In this document: piece after piece, positions 7,722 to 17,293 of the stretch
How positions within the stretch are numbered: the stretch's first letter is position 1
Layout: the number at the start of each line of letters is the position of its first letter
Source of the DNA: Arthrobacter rhombi
GTDB taxonomy: Bacteria; Actinomycetota; Actinomycetes; Actinomycetales; Micrococcaceae
Length of the DNA stretch: 64,000 nt
Direction: 5' to 3'
NCBI RefSeq assembly: GCF_900163545.1
Contig: NZ_FUHW01000020.1
Location: forward strand, 82,609 to 146,608
Made by a program: the position numbers and the translations under genes
The notes under the pieces: model-generated
The model's input: the letters and a program-made list of their open reading frames with translations, nothing else
Told to the model about the DNA's origin: nothing
Databases searched by the model: none

Positions 7722-9728
7722 CTAGGCGTCCACGACTTCGGAGGCCCCGCGCTTGGCCGGGGTGCGCAGCGACTTCGACATCGACGTGGCCCCTGGGGCG
7801 TTGCGCATCAAGCGCATCGCGTTGAGGATGACCACCAGCACGGACCCCTCGTGGACGAGCATGCCGAGGGACATGGTGACCCCGCCGGCGAAGACGCCGG
7901 CCACCAGCAGCACCACGGTGATCAGCGAGATCGCTATGTTCTGCTTCATCACGTTCACCGTCCGCTTGGCCAGACTGATGGATTCGGGCAGCTTGAGCAG
8001 GTTGTCACCCATCAGGGCGATATCCGCCGTCTCCACGGCCACCGCCGAACCGGCGGCGCCCATGGCCACGCCGATGTCGGCGATCGCCAAGGCCGGGGCG
8101 TCATTCACCCCGTCACCGACCATGGCCACCGTATGCCCCTCGCGCTGCAGCTTCGCCACCGCGTCGAGCTTGTCCTCGGGCAGCATGGACGCATGGATCT
8201 CGTCGATGCCGGTGGCCTGGCCGATGGATTCGGCCACCAACCGCGTGTCACCGGTGAGCATGACGACCTTCTTCACGCCGGCCGCATGCAACCGGGCAAC
8301 CATCTCGGCGGAGTCCTCGCGGATCTGGTCGGCGACGGCGACGATACCGATCACCCGGCCATCGACGGCGACGATCATCGGGGTCTTGCCCGCCGCGGCG
8401 AGTTGCTCGGCCGCATCGGAGGATCCGGCGTCGTTGGTGATGCCGTATTGCTCCAGCAACGCCGGGTTGCCGATCAGTACCCGCTGGCCGTCCACGTCGG
8501 ACACGATGCCCTTGCCAGGGACCGGCGTCACCTCTCCGGGGATGCCCTCGGGGCCCACGCCTTCGTCGCGGGCGGAATCCATGATGGTGCGGGCCAGCGG
8601 GTGCTCGGAACCGGCCTCGGCGGCAGCGGCCCACCGCAGCACCTCGGTGCGATCCAGCCCCGGATCCAGGACGACGACGTCGGTCAGCTGCGGACGACCC
8701 TCGGTGAGGGTACCGGTCTTGTCCACGGCAACCGCCGAGATCTTCGCGGAGGTCTCCAGATATTCGCCACCCTTGATGAGGATGCCGTTGCGGGCGGCGC
8801 GGCCGATGCCGGCGACGATCGCGACGGGGATGGAGATGACCAGGGCGCCGGGGCAGCCGATGACCAAAAGGGTCAGGGCCAGGACCACGTCGCCGCTGAT
8901 GAGGCCTGCCACCAGGGCCAGGACCATGACGCCGGGGGTGTACCAGGAGGAGAAGCGGTCCATGAAGGCCTGGGTCTTGGCCTTGGCGTCCTGGGCCTCC
9001 TCCACGCGGTGGATGATGCGGGCCAGGGTGGTGTCCGCGCCGATGCCCGTGGCCAGAACCTGCAGGAATCCGCCGCGGGAGACGGTTCCGGCGAAGACAT
9101 GATCCGATGTGGTCTTCTCCACCGGGAGCGATTCCCCGGTGATGGAGGCTTCGTCGATGGCACCGGTACCCGAGACGACCTGGCCGTCCACGGGGATCTT
9201 CGCGCCGTTCTTCACCAGCACGATCTCGCCCATCCGGACCTGGTGGGCGGGAACCTCCTGCTGTTCACCATCGCGCAACACGATGGCGACGTCGGGGGCG
9301 ACGGCGACCAGTTCGGCCAGCGCCGAACGGGTCTTGTTCATGGTGGCCGCCTCGAGGGCGTGGCCGATGGCGAACAGGAAGGTGACGGCGGCGGCTTCCC
9401 AGAAGTTGCCGATGATGACGGCGCCGATCGCGGCGATCGAGACGAGCAGGTCGATGCCGATGAGCTTGGCGGTCAGCGCCCGGACGCCCTTGATGACGAT
9501 GTTGTAGCCGGCCACCACTGCGGCGGCGAGCATGAAGGTGTCTGCCAGGGTGAAGACCTCTGCGGTGCTGGTGGCATGTTCACCGGCGTCGATCCACCAT
9601 TGCGGGCTCACCGCACGATTCCACATTCCGGCGCCGAGGTACTGCAGGGCGAAGGACATGAGGATGAGGATGCCGGAGGCGACCGGGATGGACCAGCTAC
9701 CGTGAAGCCATTTCTGGAACCTGTTCAC
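7722..9728 (-). CDS. Heavy-metal P-type ATPase with atypical CPG motif
   Basis: 668 residues with a GTG start 6 nt after an AAAGG-like site. Motifs: TGES near 197, DKTGT near 336, SEHPLART and GDGVNDAPAL. The transmembrane metal motif reads CPG (VIGCPGALVISIP, near 292) instead of CPC, CPH or SPC, and the last helices carry HEGSVLVVILNAMR. There is no N-terminal HMA domain; a separate HMA protein with CPSC is encoded 35 nt upstream in the same orientation and probably delivers metal to it. The substrate cannot be assigned by the usual P1B classes: HEGS recalls the P1B-4 group, which has SPC. The C-terminus ends SLRTPAKRGASEVVDA. Confidence 0.9.
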   Translation of the reverse strand: MNRFQKWLHGSWSIPVASGILILMSFALQYLGAGMWNRAVSPQWWIDAGEHATSTAEVFTLADTFMLAAAVVAGYNIVIKGVRALTAKLIGIDLLVSIAAIGAVIIGNFWEAAAVTFLFAIGHALEAATMNKTRSALAELVAVAPDVAIVLRDGEQQEVPAHQVRMGEIVLVKNGAKIPVDGQVVSGTGAIDEASITGESLPVEKTTSDHVFAGTVSRGGFLQVLATGIGADTTLARIIHRVEEAQDAKAKTQAFMDRFSSWYTPGVMVLALVAGLISGDVVLALTLLVIGCPGALVISIPVAIVAGIGRAARNGILIKGGEYLETSAKISAVAVDKTGTLTEGRPQLTDVVVLDPGLDRTEVLRWAAAAEAGSEHPLARTIMDSARDEGVGPEGIPGEVTPVPGKGIVSDVDGQRVLIGNPALLEQYGITNDAGSSDAAEQLAAAGKTPMIVAVDGRVIGIVAVADQIREDSAEMVARLHAAGVKKVVMLTGDTRLVAESIGQATGIDEIHASMLPEDKLDAVAKLQREGHTVAMVGDGVNDAPALAIADIGVAMGAAGSAVAVETADIALMGDNLLKLPESISLAKRTVNVMKQNIAISLITVVLLVAGVFAGGVTMSLGMLVHEGSVLVVILNAMRLMRNAPGATSMSKSLRTPAKRGASEVVDA

Positions 9729-9763
9729 CGTGGCACAACCTTTCTGCTCGAGGGGGAGTCTGG

Positions 9764-10000
9764 CTAGAAGGCCGAGGGGGCGGCCTGGTAGCCGGCCTTG
9801 GCGATCACGGCGACGATGTCGTCGACGCTGGTCTTGCTCTCATCGTGGTCAACCTCGATGCGGGCTGAGGCGAAGTGGACCTTCACGTTCTCCACGCCGG
9901 TGAGCTTGCCGACCTGCTTTTCGATCTTGCTGACGCAGGAGGGGCAGGAGAAGCCCTCTGCGCGGAGGAGGGTGTGGGTGGTGGTTCCGGCGGTGGTCAT
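9764..10000 (-). CDS. Heavy-metal-associated (CopZ-like) metallochaperone
   Basis: 78 residues with one HMA domain: LLRAEGFSCPSCVSKIEKQVGKL carries the canonical CXXC (CPSC), followed by GVENVKVHFASARIEVDHDE and VDDIVAVIAKAGYQA. It is cytosolic and expected to bind Cu(I), Zn(II) or a similar soft metal and hand it to the ATPase encoded 35 nt downstream, since that ATPase has no HMA domain of its own. An Fnr-like palindrome lies 117 nt upstream of its start. Confidence 0.9.
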   Translation of the reverse strand: MTTAGTTTHTLLRAEGFSCPSCVSKIEKQVGKLTGVENVKVHFASARIEVDHDESKTSVDDIVAVIAKAGYQAAPSAF

Positions 10001-10313
10001 TTTGGTGACTCCCTTCGTCTGTGATGCGCTGGCGATCTGCCAGTGCCCGGCGCCGGTGGGGGGCGCCGAAGTCTGTGTTGATGCTTTGAGACTATCCAGC
10101 GACGGTTCGCGGTTCCTTGACGTGGGTCAATTCCGCTAAGTGGGCTTGTGAACGGGCACTTACCGTCCGCAGTCCGCAGACGTCGAGGCTGTCAACGCTG
10201 TCCAAATGGTTGGTGCTCTTGAAGAGGCCACCCCGACAGACGTGCCGGTGACGGCTGTGTTCATCAAGGCAGTACGCCAGCGATCAGAAGCGAATAGAAC
10301 ACCCCGGCTTGAT
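10001..10313. other. Intergenic region upstream of the HMA/P-type ATPase genes
   Basis: 313 nt without a convincing gene. It should contain the promoter for the minus-strand HMA gene. The only clear signal is the palindrome at 10117-10130. Confidence 0.6.
10117..10130. promoter_or_regulatory. Fnr/Crp-type palindrome TTGACGTGGGTCAA
   Basis: A perfect TTGAC-N4-GTCAA dyad, the general shape of Fnr/Dnr/ArcR-type sites. It is 117 nt upstream of the HMA gene. The same core with TTGAT in one arm recurs at 5266-5279, and a Crp/Fnr-family gene lies at 4123-4926. Binding is inferred only. Confidence 0.55.
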
Positions 10314-11420
10314 TTAGTCGGACCGCTGTTGTGAACGTTGGGCGTTCAACTGCTGTGTCGGCAGGAGAGGCTTACCCCAACGTTCCTTATACTGCCCAAA
10401 ACCGACGATGTCGGCTCCGTACTCCTTCAATACGGTTCCGATTCGACTGGTCTGGACGGGAACTTTCTGGGAGTGGCGGTCCTGCAAAATGCTGCCGATG
10501 ACAGAATGCAGCTCCTGTGATCCAGCAGCGATTCTTGTTGGGGTGCGACCGTTGGCGGCGCATGTTCGCCCTCCTTCGAAATGGAAGTCTGGATGCGAGT
10601 AGAAAACCGAGGTCTCGATCCATGGACTGTCTTCTAGCTTCGACATGAAGAAATCGCGAAGCCGCATGGCCTGTTTTCGAACTTGGCGGCACGGGGCGTC
10701 AGGCTGTGGATGAGTCCGCACGGTCAGGAGAGTTCTCGCGCTGCTGTCTGGCACGATTTGCACGGCGAAGTGATCTTGGAGGTCGGATTCATCAACCAGA
10801 TGCTGGAAGTGGGGGCTCACCGCGCTGGGGTGCTTATCGGCAAAAACGAGGCCTTTCCAGCGCTTGTTCTCGATGATCAGGACGAATGAGTCGGTGACAA
10901 GAACATGGTCGATTTGTGCCGCAAAGTGTTCGGTCTTGCTAGTCGCCGACGGGTCAAAGACCACGTTGGTTGCAAGGAATCCGCTGACGGACAGGGACCG
11001 GCAAATACTGACGATGGCATTTCGGGAAGCCAGGTCCCATTTCATGCCTTTTCGGAAGAACTCTCGCGCGTCATCCAGCTGTCGCTTCAGAAGTTCGTTG
11101 CTGGATTCGCTCTCGGTGATCTTGGCGTTGTGAAGCTCATTCAGCCGCATCACATCGTTCTCGTGGCTTGAGGCAAGTGACCGTTCTAGCCGATCGCGCT
11201 CAGCCGCAGACTGCTTCCGCGTTGTCTGAAGGGACTGACCCAGACGATCCCGCTCGTTCGCATGGACGAGATGTTCCTGGGTCCGTTGCGCCATGGCACT
11301 CGCCAAGTCCCGTTTATGCCGCCGAGCAGTTAAAATGAATAGGCCGACTAAGACAATGACGGCTAGGACGAGGAACCAGATCAACGTTGACAGCATGGGA
11401 ACAGTACAACACGAGGACAC
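10314..11420 (-). CDS. Membrane-anchored coiled-coil protein with NERD nuclease-related domain
   Basis: 368 residues from a GTG; an in-frame ATG at codon 9 (MLSTLIWF) is equally possible and neither has a clear ribosome site. One N-terminal membrane helix (LIWFLVLAVIVLVGLFIL) is followed by a long charged coiled coil (about 30-120). The NERD core is then QIDHVLVTDSFVLIIENK with RWKGLVF (about 175-205), fitting the D/E-x-K nuclease fold. NERD proteins are presumed DNA-processing nucleases; substrates are mostly unknown. The coding strand is less GC-rich than its flanks, which may point to transfer. It is not obviously in an operon. Confidence 0.75.
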   Translation of the reverse strand: MSSCCTVPMLSTLIWFLVLAVIVLVGLFILTARRHKRDLASAMAQRTQEHLVHANERDRLGQSLQTTRKQSAAERDRLERSLASSHENDVMRLNELHNAKITESESSNELLKRQLDDAREFFRKGMKWDLASRNAIVSICRSLSVSGFLATNVVFDPSATSKTEHFAAQIDHVLVTDSFVLIIENKRWKGLVFADKHPSAVSPHFQHLVDESDLQDHFAVQIVPDSSARTLLTVRTHPQPDAPCRQVRKQAMRLRDFFMSKLEDSPWIETSVFYSHPDFHFEGGRTCAANGRTPTRIAAGSQELHSVIGSILQDRHSQKVPVQTSRIGTVLKEYGADIVGFGQYKERWGKPLLPTQQLNAQRSQQRSD

Positions 11421-11434
11421 CCACGGTTTGGCCG

Positions 11435-11533
11435 CTACTCCGTTCGCAGCGCGAGCCGCAGATACGGATTTAGAAGCGTCCCCCTTGAACCAGTTTCGTA
11501 ACTGACCCCCGTGAGCCGTTCGAACTCCGGGGA
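11435..11533 (-). pseudogene. 3' fragment of a D-arabinono-1,4-lactone oxidase-type gene
   Basis: The last 32 codons, SPEFERLTGVSYETG followed by SRGTLLNPYLRLALRTE, match the end of the oxidase gene at 17400 (YPEFERFTAVRDETD, PTGTLLNPYLRRVLGA). No other part of such a gene precedes it. Both copies lie on the minus strand, so they form a partial direct repeat around the two-component/Tct block. Probably a relic of an insertion or duplication. Confidence 0.65.
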
Positions 11534-11561
11534 GAGTCGGATCAACACGAAGTGGGTATCC

Positions 11562-12230
11562 TCACACGCCGAATTCAGTGCGGGCGTAGCGGTGTTCGGG
11601 ACGCCCGGTGTTGCCATACTGCAAATGGATCTCGACTGTTCCGTCTTCCACCAGCGCGGAGAGGTACCGCTGGGCGGTGGCCCGGGATACGCCGACTTGT
11701 TGGGCCACGGCGATGGTGGAACATTGCCGGCCGGGTTCCAACGCCTCCAGCACGGCAGCCTCCGTTGCACTCCGTGCGTGGCTGGGCCCTGCTCCCATGG
11801 TGGGGCTCAAGGAACGGATGGCGCGTTCAATCGTGTCCTGATCAACACCCTGATTTCCTGTCAGGAGGCGCCGATAGCGCGCGTAGCCGCGGAGCCGTTG
11901 ACTCAACTGCTCGGCGGCAAAGGGCTTGATCAAATACCCGATGGCACCGCGACGTATCGCCTGCCGCACGGAGGATGCCTCCGCTGCGGCGCTGAGGATG
12001 AAGACATCGGTGTCCAGCGTCTGTAGGAGGTCCAGGCCCAGAGCATCCGGAAGGTAGACGTCCAGCAACACGAGATCGGGATGTTGGGCGGCTACAGCCA
12101 GCCGTGCCTGATCCGCGGTTCCGACGGGGTCCAAAGCGGTGAACCCGGGAACCGTATTCACGTAGGTGGCGTGGAGCTTGGCCACATGGAAGTCATCATC
12201 GACGATGAGTACGCGCAGATCCTTGCTCAT
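11562..12230 (-). CDS. CitB/DctR-type two-component response regulator
   Basis: 222 residues from the ATG of MSKDLRVLIVDDD; the 55 in-frame codons upstream overlap the kinase and are not protein-like. The receiver domain has the acidic pair DDD, the phospho-acceptor in LVLLDVYLPD and the conserved Lys in YLIKPF. The C-terminal winged-helix part (VAQQVGVSRATAQRYLSALVEDG) is typical of the DpiA/CitB family that responds to di- and tricarboxylates. It overlaps the end of the sensor kinase gene by 35 nt, so the pair is co-translated. The divergent tctCBA genes are its obvious target. Confidence 0.92.
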   Translation of the reverse strand: MSKDLRVLIVDDDFHVAKLHATYVNTVPGFTALDPVGTADQARLAVAAQHPDLVLLDVYLPDALGLDLLQTLDTDVFILSAAAEASSVRQAIRRGAIGYLIKPFAAEQLSQRLRGYARYRRLLTGNQGVDQDTIERAIRSLSPTMGAGPSHARSATEAAVLEALEPGRQCSTIAVAQQVGVSRATAQRYLSALVEDGTVEIHLQYGNTGRPEHRYARTEFGV

Positions 12231-14022
12231 GCCATCCTTCCAACGGTGGGGTCTTCTTATGCTCCACGGTACCGGGAAGCCGAGCACAGAACACGGCTCC
12301 CGGGCCGCCCGGGCTACCCTCCTCGGCAAGCCAGACTTCTCCGCCGCGGTCGCGGGCGATCTGCCGGCATAAGGGGAGCCCGACCCCCTGCCCATGCGTC
12401 GCCAGGGGAGTGGACGCCGCCGTCGTGAAGTCCCCCTCGAAAATACGTTCTGCCTCTGCCGTGCCGTCGCCGGAGTCCGCCACCACCAAATGGAGTGTCC
12501 CGCCGTCGTCCGTCAGCTCGTCAAGGACCTCCACTTCGACCCAGCGTTCCGCGTTGCTGCCGTGCACGGCAGCATGGATGGCATTGTCGATGAGGTTGCC
12601 AATGACCGTCGTGACGTCATGGGCCGCCGTCACCCGGCCGCGCACGTTCGTCTCCGGTCCGATGCGCAGGTGAATGCCACGTTCGGCGGCTTCAACGCTT
12701 TTCGCGCCGATGAAGGCCCGCAGATATTGGTCCGTGAGCAGTTCCGCCTGTTCCATGGGGAATTTCAGCGGTCCGGTCGCGAGAATCCCGCCGACATACT
12801 CTTCCGCCTGCCGGTGTTCGCCAATGCCCAGCAGTCCGGAGACCGTGTGGAGTCGATTGGCGAATTCGTGCCGTTGTGCGCGCAGCGCCGTTGTCATGGC
12901 ACTGACCGCCTGCAGCTGACGCGTGAGGGACTGCAGCTGAGTTCGGTCACGCAACATGATGACCGTCCCGAGGTCCTGGCCATGCCCCTGGCGCCGAACG
13001 GCCCGTGCGCTGAGGATCAACACCCGCGAATCGATCATTTGTTCAACGGAGGGGGACGTGGGGGCGGCTTCCTGCACCAGCCGCGAGAGAGAGCCCGGCA
13101 ACCCTGCTTCGTCCAGCAGGCTGCCGACGGGATCCTCGTCGGCACCGAGCCCGAGAAGACTATGGGCCTCCGCGTTGAGTACGGTGATCCGGCCCTCCGC
13201 GGAAACACCAATGACCCCTTCGTCCACTCCCCGAAGGACCGCTTCCTGGTCCTGGACGAGGGCCGTGATTTCCTCGGGTTCCAACCCCAGCGTGAGTCGC
13301 CGCAACCGCCGTCCCAGCAGCCAGGATCCGAGGACGCCGATTCCCAGGGCGCTGATGGCCGTGAGCGCCACCGGGAGAATATCGCTGCGGAGGTTGGCCA
13401 GGATGTCGTCCATGGCGAACCCCACGCTGACTTCACCCACCACCGTGGTCTGCGAATCCGGGGCATAGATGGGGACCTTCGCGCGGGCTGATAAACCCAG
13501 GGTTCCGCGCTCTTGATTGGTGACTTCGTATCCGCTGAGCGCCTCCGTCGGATCGGTGCTGACCTTCTGTCCCAGTTGTTCGGGGTTGGGGTGGGTGAGC
13601 CGGATGCCTTCATCATCGGTGATCACCACGAACAGGGCACCGGTGCGGGCGCGGAGATCCTTCGCCAGCGGGACCAGGGGCCCGTTGGACAGCCTGCTAT
13701 GTGGCACCTGGGCAATGTTGGCGGCAGTGAGCTCGGCGACTTCGGCGCGGACGTCGCTGAAGGCCGCAACGGTCCGGGCGACCGAGAGGGCCCGGTGCTC
13801 AGCTTCTTGGCCCAAATGCTGATAGGTCAGCCACCCATGCACCGAGGCGGTGACCACGACGACGAGGAAAACGACGGTGAGCTGCAGGAACAGGGTCTGG
13901 GCAGCAAAGTTCCGTCCCGGAAGGTGGACCCGCCAGGGTTTCCGCCGTGGCCGCGCAGGCTCATCCCGGAGGGGCGCGGCAGGGCGGCAGGTCTGGTCCA
14001 CGGGTTCCGTGCGCGGGCTCAT
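12196..14022 (-). CDS. CitA/DcuS-type sensor histidine kinase
   Basis: 608 residues from the ATG preceded by GGAGGGAG; 17 codons further upstream are excluded for that reason. A membrane helix (TLFLQLTVVFLVVVVTAS), an extracytosolic Cache-like sensor domain (about 60-200), a second helix (LTAISALGIGVLGSWLLG), a PAS domain and an HATPase domain follow in order. The phospho-acceptor is the His of LRAQRHEFANRLHTVSGLL, the form seen in CitA, DcuS and DctB-like kinases. N and G boxes are NLIDNAIHAA and GQGVGLPLC. It probably senses citrate or another tricarboxylate and controls the divergent Tct transporter. Confidence 0.93.
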   Translation of the reverse strand: MSPRTEPVDQTCRPAAPLRDEPARPRRKPWRVHLPGRNFAAQTLFLQLTVVFLVVVVTASVHGWLTYQHLGQEAEHRALSVARTVAAFSDVRAEVAELTAANIAQVPHSRLSNGPLVPLAKDLRARTGALFVVITDDEGIRLTHPNPEQLGQKVSTDPTEALSGYEVTNQERGTLGLSARAKVPIYAPDSQTTVVGEVSVGFAMDDILANLRSDILPVALTAISALGIGVLGSWLLGRRLRRLTLGLEPEEITALVQDQEAVLRGVDEGVIGVSAEGRITVLNAEAHSLLGLGADEDPVGSLLDEAGLPGSLSRLVQEAAPTSPSVEQMIDSRVLILSARAVRRQGHGQDLGTVIMLRDRTQLQSLTRQLQAVSAMTTALRAQRHEFANRLHTVSGLLGIGEHRQAEEYVGGILATGPLKFPMEQAELLTDQYLRAFIGAKSVEAAERGIHLRIGPETNVRGRVTAAHDVTTVIGNLIDNAIHAAVHGSNAERWVEVEVLDELTDDGGTLHLVVADSGDGTAEAERIFEGDFTTAASTPLATHGQGVGLPLCRQIARDRGGEVWLAEEGSPGGPGAVFCARLPGTVEHKKTPPLEGWHEQGSARTHRR

Positions 14023-14207
14023 CGCACTCCCTCCTTGGGCTTGGATGGCGTGAACAGAATGAGCAGAAGCCATTCAACGAGCAGTATGCGCCGTATGTCG
14101 AACAAGCCTCCACAGTGATCTGGACCACTATAGCGTTGGCTTCGACACGTCAGCAGTAGTGGCTGCCGTGCCAACACATCGCACCCGCATCGAAGAGGAC
14201 GAACATC
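14023..14207. promoter_or_regulatory. Divergent control region between the sensor kinase and tctC
   Basis: 185 nt separating the minus-strand two-component genes from the plus-strand transporter genes. Promoters for both should lie here. I see no certain operator. Confidence 0.5.
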
Positions 14208-15236
14208 ATGAAGACACCGAAGAACGTCTCCAGAAAACGCCGGCTGGCCCAGTGGGGCGCACCATTCGCCGTGGGGTTGTTGGCACTGACCAGCTGCAGC
14301 GGAAACAGCGGAAGTGGTAGCGGCGAGGCTGCTGACGACTACCCCACGGAAGCCATCGAAATCATGGCCCCTGCCGACCCGGGCGGCGGCTATGACATGA
14401 CGGCCCGCTCGATCGGACGGGCCCTGACCGAAGGCGGCGTGACCGACAACGGCAGCGACGTCTACAACGTCCCGGGCGGTTCAGGGACGATCGGCCTGAC
14501 ACAGTTCGTCGGCGAAAATGCCGGCGACCCGCACCAGCTGATGGTCATCGGCAAGATCCTGGTCGGCGCCATCGAGCAGACCGATTCGCAGGTGGACCTG
14601 GGGAACACGACGCCGATTGCCCGCCTGACGGCCGAATATGAAGCCATTGCGGTATCGGCTGATTCGAAGTATGAGACCTTTGAACAGCTGATGAAGGACT
14701 TCAAGGCCGATCCGGGCAGTATCGCTTGGGGTGGCGGCTCCGTGGGCGGTGTGGACCAGATCATGGTGGCCCAGTTGGCCGAAGCAGCCGATATCGACCC
14801 GGACAAGATCAACTACATCCCCTACTCCGGGGGCGGCGAGCTGACTCCGGCGATTCTTTCCGGAGATGTCACCGTTGCGGCCTCCGGCCTGGCCGAGTTC
14901 TCGGATCAGGTGGATGCCGGTGAAATGCGTTTGCTGGCGGTTTCCAGCGAGGAACCCATCGATGGCGTTGATGCCCCGACCGTCATCGATGCCGGGTACG
15001 ACGTGTCCATCGCCAACTGGCGCGGTGTTGTTGCGCCTCCGGAAATCTCCGATGAGCAACGCGACGCCGTCGTCTCCTCCATCGAGGACATGCGGGATAC
15101 CGACGAATGGCAGGAGACCCTCGAAACCAATAACTGGGAGGACTACCTGATGACCGGCGACGAATTCGGGGACTACCTTGAGCAGGAAGACCAGGACATC
15201 TCCAAGACCCTGAAGGATCTGGGGATCGTCGAGTGA
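14208..15236 (+). CDS. tctC: Tripartite tricarboxylate transporter, substrate-binding lipoprotein TctC
   Basis: 342 residues. A lipoprotein signal peptide (KRRLAQWGAPFAVGLLALTSC) with lipobox LTSC is followed by a Ser/Gly linker and a Bug/TctC fold: IEIMAPADPGGGYDMTARSIGRAL, NVPGGSGTIGL, GGGSVGGVDQIM and NYIPYSGGGE. It captures a tricarboxylate (citrate-like) outside the membrane and gives it to TctAB. Its stop overlaps the tctB start (GTGA). The two-component system transcribed divergently is the likely regulator. The true ligand is not certain because Bug proteins bind varied carboxylates. Confidence 0.93.
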   Translation: MKTPKNVSRKRRLAQWGAPFAVGLLALTSCSGNSGSGSGEAADDYPTEAIEIMAPADPGGGYDMTARSIGRALTEGGVTDNGSDVYNVPGGSGTIGLTQFVGENAGDPHQLMVIGKILVGAIEQTDSQVDLGNTTPIARLTAEYEAIAVSADSKYETFEQLMKDFKADPGSIAWGGGSVGGVDQIMVAQLAEAADIDPDKINYIPYSGGGELTPAILSGDVTVAASGLAEFSDQVDAGEMRLLAVSSEEPIDGVDAPTVIDAGYDVSIANWRGVVAPPEISDEQRDAVVSSIEDMRDTDEWQETLETNNWEDYLMTGDEFGDYLEQEDQDISKTLKDLGIVE

Positions 15237-15745
15237 CCCAGGGCAGCACCGACTCCGCGCTTCTCTCGCGTGGGAAGTTCGGAACCAGGATCGCCGCCGC
15301 GGTGATAGTTATCGGCGCCTCGGTGGTCCTGGTCACGGCTTTCCAGATCGGTTCCAGAGGCGGATTCGGACCACAGAAACCAGGCTTCTTCCCCATCATC
15401 GTGGGTGTCGGTCTGGTGGTTTTCGGCTTGGCATTCCTGGTCAGGACGACGGTGAAACCAGACTATTCGCTGCGCGAGCAAGCCGACGAAGGGCACGCAG
15501 AGACGCGCTGGCGAACCCTCTGGACCGTCATCGTCTGTCTGGTCATCTACGCCGTCATCCTCAAGCCCGTGGGCTACATCCTGGCGACCGTCCTCTTCTT
15601 CTTCGCGGTTGCGTGGATTGGTGGAAGCCGCCAGTGGATCCGCGACATCATCGTCGCCGTCCTGTTTTCCGTCATCATCTACCTCGGCTTCACGGAATTG
15701 CTCGGCGTGCGGCTGCCAGCCGGACTATTGGAAGGGGTGGGCTAA
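15233..15745 (+). CDS. tctB: Tripartite tricarboxylate transporter small membrane subunit TctB
   Basis: 170 residues, GTG start overlapping the tctC stop by 4 nt. Four hydrophobic segments: AAVIVIGASVVLVTAF, FFPIIVGVGLVVFGLAFL, TLWTVIVCLVIYAVIL and YILATVLFFFAVAWI, plus a C-terminal helix. The GGFGPQKPGFFPI segment is typical of TctB. It forms the membrane complex with TctA. Confidence 0.9.
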   Translation: MTQGSTDSALLSRGKFGTRIAAAVIVIGASVVLVTAFQIGSRGGFGPQKPGFFPIIVGVGLVVFGLAFLVRTTVKPDYSLREQADEGHAETRWRTLWTVIVCLVIYAVILKPVGYILATVLFFFAVAWIGGSRQWIRDIIVAVLFSVIIYLGFTELLGVRLPAGLLEGVG

Positions 15746-15751
15746 GCACTC

Positions 15752-17266
15752 ATGGATGCTTTCTCCGAACTGGCGAACGGCTTCGCCAATGCTTTTCAAC
15801 TGCAGTACCTGCTCTTTGCCGCCGTCGGCGTCACCATCGGCACCCTGGTCGGTGTCCTACCGGGAATCGGCCCCGCGCTGGCCCTGTCCCTGCTGCTGCC
15901 ACTGACCTATGGCTTCGACCCCACCGGCGCCCTGATCATTTTCGCGGGAATCTACTACGGGTCCCTGTATGGCGGGGCCATCACGTCCATTCTGCTCAAC
16001 ACCCCCGGTGAGGCAGGGTCGGTGGCGACGGCGATCGACGGATACCCGATGGCCAAGGCCGGACGTGCCGGTCCCGCCCTGGCCACGGCCGTGATGGGCT
16101 CCTTCTTCGCCGGCATCATCTCCACCCTGGGTCTGACCTTCCTGGCACCAGTGGTGGCCAACCTCGCCAAATCGTTCCAAGCCACCGACTACTTCGCCTT
16201 GATGGTGCTCGCCTTCGTCTCCGTGACCGCCCTGGTGGGAACCTCCATCATCCGGGGCATGATCAGTCTCTTCGCGGGACTTTTCGTCGGACTGATCGGG
16301 CTGGACTTCCTGACCGGGCAACAGCGATTCACCTTCGGCGCCCCGGAGCTGCTCGGGGGCGTCGACATCGTCGTCGTGGTGATTGGGCTCTTCGCGATCG
16401 GGGAGGCACTCTACGGGCTGGCGCGGCTCCAGGTGGCGAAGGAGGAAAAGGTTGAGTTCTCGGGTCGGATCTGGCTGAACAAAGCCGAACGCAAGCGGGT
16501 GTGGAAGCCCTGGATCCGCGGGGGCTTCCTCGGTTTCATCTTCGGCTCCATGCCCACTGGCGGCTCCGAGGTGCCGACCTTTCTGTCCTATAACCTGGAA
16601 AAGCGGCTCTCCAAGCACAAGGACGAGTTCGGCAAGGGCGCCATCGAAGGCATCGCCGGGCCGGAAGCAGCCAACAACGCATCCTTCTCCGGTGTTCTGG
16701 TGCCACTGCTGACGCTGGGCATCCCCACCTCGGCGACGGCAGCGATCATCCTGTCGGCCTTCCAGATCTACAACATCCAACCCGGACCACAGCTGTTCGA
16801 GACCTCGCCCGACCTGGTCTGGACGCTGATCGCCTCGTTATTCATCGGCAACATCATGCTGCTGGTCATCAACCTGCCGCTGGTCAAGGTGTGGATCAAG
16901 ATCCTCGAAATACCGAAGGAACTGCTCTTCTCGGGCATCCTGGTGTTCGGCGTCCTGGGGGTGTATTCCATCTCCAGCAGCCTGATCGACGTGTTGATCG
17001 TCTGCGCGATCGGCATCGCGGGCTTCTTCATGCGGGTCTACGACTTCCCGGTGGCTCCCGCCATTCTGGGGGCCATCCTCGGCCCCATGATGGAAACCCA
17101 GATGCGACGTGCACTCTCGATCAGCCATGGTGACTTCTCGGTCTTCGCCACCCGTCCACTCACCGTCGTGCTGCTGCTGATCGCCGTCGCCGTGCTGGTC
17201 CTGCCATCAGTGCTGGCAAAAGTCCTTCCGAAGCGGAGCGACGCCGACAAGGTGGGTGCCGAGTAA
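15752..17266 (+). CDS. tctA: Tripartite tricarboxylate transporter large membrane subunit TctA
   Basis: 504 residues with about twelve hydrophobic segments. Family signatures are [21 protein letters not shown] near the N-terminus, [20 protein letters not shown], and the second-half repeat [25 protein letters not shown]. It starts 6 nt after tctB, so tctCBA is one operon. It is the sodium- or proton-coupled permease. A strong hairpin lies 27 nt downstream. Confidence 0.95.
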   Translation: MDAFSELANGFANAFQLQYLLFAAVGVTIGTLVGVLPGIGPALALSLLLPLTYGFDPTGALIIFAGIYYGSLYGGAITSILLNTPGEAGSVATAIDGYPMAKAGRAGPALATAVMGSFFAGIISTLGLTFLAPVVANLAKSFQATDYFALMVLAFVSVTALVGTSIIRGMISLFAGLFVGLIGLDFLTGQQRFTFGAPELLGGVDIVVVVIGLFAIGEALYGLARLQVAKEEKVEFSGRIWLNKAERKRVWKPWIRGGFLGFIFGSMPTGGSEVPTFLSYNLEKRLSKHKDEFGKGAIEGIAGPEAANNASFSGVLVPLLTLGIPTSATAAIILSAFQIYNIQPGPQLFETSPDLVWTLIASLFIGNIMLLVINLPLVKVWIKILEIPKELLFSGILVFGVLGVYSISSSLIDVLIVCAIGIAGFFMRVYDFPVAPAILGAILGPMMETQMRRALSISHGDFSVFATRPLTVVLLLIAVAVLVLPSVLAKVLPKRSDADKVGAE

Positions 17267-17293
17267 GGAGGAGGGCATTGACCGATACCCACG

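Noticed and set aside
7662..9767. 701-codon plus-strand frame opposite the CPG-type ATPase
   Set aside because: Gly/His/Asp-rich shadow of a high-GC gene; the minus strand carries all P-type ATPase motifs.
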